From contig NZ_SDDZ01000015.1 in the NCBI RefSeq assembly GCF_004115975.1, positions 1 through 64,000 on the forward strand: a stretch of DNA of 64,000 bases, written 5' to 3'. Source of the stretch: Gelidibacter gilvus (GTDB lineage Bacteria; Bacteroidota; Bacteroidia; Flavobacteriales; Flavobacteriaceae). Position numbers and translations under genes: made by a program. The notes under the pieces are model-generated. The model was not told where the DNA came from and did no database searches. It was given only the letters and a program-made list of their open reading frames with translations. Positions 62,626 to 64,000 of this stretch are shown here, one piece after another (the first letter of the stretch is position 1; each line of letters begins with the position of its first letter).

Positions 62626-64000
62626 TTAAGATGGCATATCCGGTAAGGTCCAGCCTTCTCTATAGGTATGTTTAATAAGCTCTTGAGAATATGCAACGGC
62701 ATTCATGGGCTCAGTCCAGTCCTTAGCAAATGTAGGATGCCCGTCTTTGATCATAAATCCGTCTTTAATGACGGTTCTAATTTCTTCGTTGGCACCAATG
62801 TTTGTAAACTGCATGTTCTCCCCATCCCATTCCAAGATTTTATTTAATGCCTGAAGTCTTACGGCCAATACGCCCATAACAACCATTTCATTAAAAGGTC
62901 CGGCCTCAGCGAAATCAGATGTTGTAGGTTTTCTGCTTTCCGGATTTTCCTTACATGCCCGCACCCAATCCATTTCGTGGGCACCGTTTGTCCAAGTCAA
63001 TCCTATTTCCTCTTCTACCCTTCTTTCTGTTTTAGGAACATTTATAGGTTTTCCTGACAGCAATTCAGGTTCAATTCCATAACATCCCACATGAAGTATG
63101 TCTTTCGTACCATAAAAGAAGGTACCTCCACCTGATTTATTAGGATTCTTTCCTGCAGGCCAATTATCGGGCAACATAGGCTGGATCCCTCCATCATACC
63201 AATGCACATCTACAGCATCCAATTTTATTTTACCTTTTCTCCCTCTTGAAGGAAAGGACAATTTAACAGCCTGGGATACGGGAGCAGAATCATTCAATAG
63301 TAATGATGAGCTCGCTTGCACTTTACTTGGATAACCTAATTGCAAACCTTCAAATACCGGATGTAAAACATGACATGCCATATCGCCTAAGGCCCCTGTT
63401 CCATAATCCCACCAACCACGCCAATTCCATGGATGATACACTTCATTATAAGGCCTCATTTTAGCAGGGCCTGTAAACAAGTCCCAGTCTAAGGTATCTG
63501 GAACCCAATCGCCTCTTTCAGGAGTATTTAATCCCTGTGGCCAAATAGGCCGATCCGTAAAGGACTCTACTCTTTGCACATCTCCAATAGCACCGCTCCA
63601 AAGGATTTCGCAGGTTTTTGCAACGCCCTCTCCAGAAGCACCTTGATTGCCCATTTGTGTAGCTACCTTATGTTTTTCTGCCAGTTTTGTCAATAATCTC
63701 GATTCATACACGGAGTGGGTCAAAGGTTTTTGTAAAAATACATGTTTGCCCAAAGTCATGGCATGTGCGGCGATAATAGCGTGGGTATGGTCTGCTGTTG
63801 CAATCACAACGGCATCTATGTCCTTGCCCATTTCGTCAAACATCTTGCGCCAATCCCAGTATTTCTTGGCATTAGGGAAAGTAGTTGCCGCGCCCGCGGC
63901 ATATCTCCAATCCACATCACAAAGTGCTACAATATTCTGTGATGCTAAATTCTTGAGGTTAGCCAGGCCCATACCGCCAACGCCAATCCCTGCAATATTC
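62626..64000 (-). CDS. Gfo/Idh/MocA family oxidoreductase (5' end beyond the window)
   Basis: At least 457 residues are visible. The frame is open to the window edge, and NIAGIGVGGMG, the Rossmann GxGxxG, starts at the very edge, so the signal region (usually Tat in this subgroup) is cut off. Other marks are ALCDVDWRYA, HVFLQKPLTHSVYESR, WRGWWDYGTGALGDMACH and the C-terminal family segment. It is of the large secreted type that pairs with DUF1080 proteins. It probably makes or processes 3-keto sugars in the periplasm. Confidence 0.87.
   Translation of the reverse strand, partial: NIAGIGVGGMGLANLKNLASQNIVALCDVDWRYAAGAATTFPNAKKYWDWRKMFDEMGKDIDAVVIATADHTHAIIAAHAMTLGKHVFLQKPLTHSVYESRLLTKLAEKHKVATQMGNQGASGEGVAKTCEILWSGAIGDVQRVESFTDRPIWPQGLNTPERGDWVPDTLDWDLFTGPAKMRPYNEVYHPWNWRGWWDYGTGALGDMACHVLHPVFEGLQLGYPSKVQASSSLLLNDSAPVSQAVKLSFPSRGRKGKIKLDAVDVHWYDGGIQPMLPDNWPAGKNPNKSGGGTFFYGTKDILHVGCYGIEPELLSGKPINVPKTERRVEEEIGLTWTNGAHEMDWVRACKENPESRKPTTSDFAEAGPFNEMVVMGVLAVRLQALNKILEWDGENMQFTNIGANEEIRTVIKDGFMIKDGHPTFAKDWTEPMNAVAYSQELIKHTYREGWTLPDMPS

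Overview
The window reads as the chromosome of a flavobacterium (Bacteroidota). Evidence: low GC content, many Flavobacteriaceae-type lipoproteins, putative promoters of the TAnnTTTG type, and a gene set (GH109-like Gfo/Idh/MocA protein, HYC_CC_PP protein, DUF3347 and haem-binding-domain proteins, CusA/CusB/TolC, flavobacterial FbpABC) typical of that class. No rRNA, tRNA or CRISPR array was seen.

Region 1 (about 1-8,100) is accessory. Single small genes (a Fic protein, a CarboxypepD_reg-like secreted protein, an unknown secreted protein, a lipoprotein) are separated by long imperfectly palindromic repeats that behave like integron attC sites. Three genes are bounded by a G|TT junction followed by 9 bases whose exact reverse complement closes the same cassette. 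The array carries the 5' end of a group II intron (left edge, minus strand), an IS110-family element inserted exactly at the AAAC|GTT core of one repeat, and an IS91-family element with a tyrosine recombinase. The non-coding part of the IS110 element folds into two hairpins in the order expected for a bridge RNA; one loop contains ATAAACGTT, the sequence of the attC-like core, and the other contains a 9-nt match to the element's own end. No integron integrase is present, so this is a CALIN-like (integrase-less) cassette cluster that is being attacked by site-adapted mobile elements. This is the most interesting part of the window.

Region 2 (8,100-25,300) holds mostly single housekeeping or stress genes on the plus strand: M28 peptidase, BASS-type transporter, erythromycin-esterase-like protein, three GNAT proteins, DUF2071, CDP-alcohol phosphatidyltransferase, MscS channel (minus), YoaK/DUF1275, arsR-arsM, a HipA-like kinase/DUF3037 pair, a doubly frameshifted thioredoxin-like gene and a formylglycine-generating-enzyme-like lipoprotein.

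Region 3 (25,300-34,600, minus strand) has a processive GT2 glycosyltransferase behind a textbook sigma-54 promoter, a run of short hairpin repeats, a GH109-like protein, an M1 metallopeptidase, a DUF481 barrel, a CDF cation exporter and an APC permease.

Region 4 (34,700-49,300, minus strand) is a coherent copper-resistance island: HYC_CC_PP protein, CusA, TolC, a multicopper oxidase fused to an outer-membrane barrel, a DUF3347 protein, a haem-binding-domain protein, a CopA P-type ATPase with three tandem HMA domains, DUF305 and CusB. Two of its genes carry in-frame insertions of a short GC-rich palindrome.

Region 5 (49,400-64,000) holds a glutathione peroxidase, an SMR exporter, a ferric-iron ABC importer (fbpA-fbpB-fbpC order of transcription), an EamA exporter, a two-gene FAD dehydrogenase/ThDP enzyme operon, and a sugar-catabolism cluster of two Gfo/Idh/MocA proteins, a DUF1080 lipoprotein and a small lipoprotein, running off the right edge.
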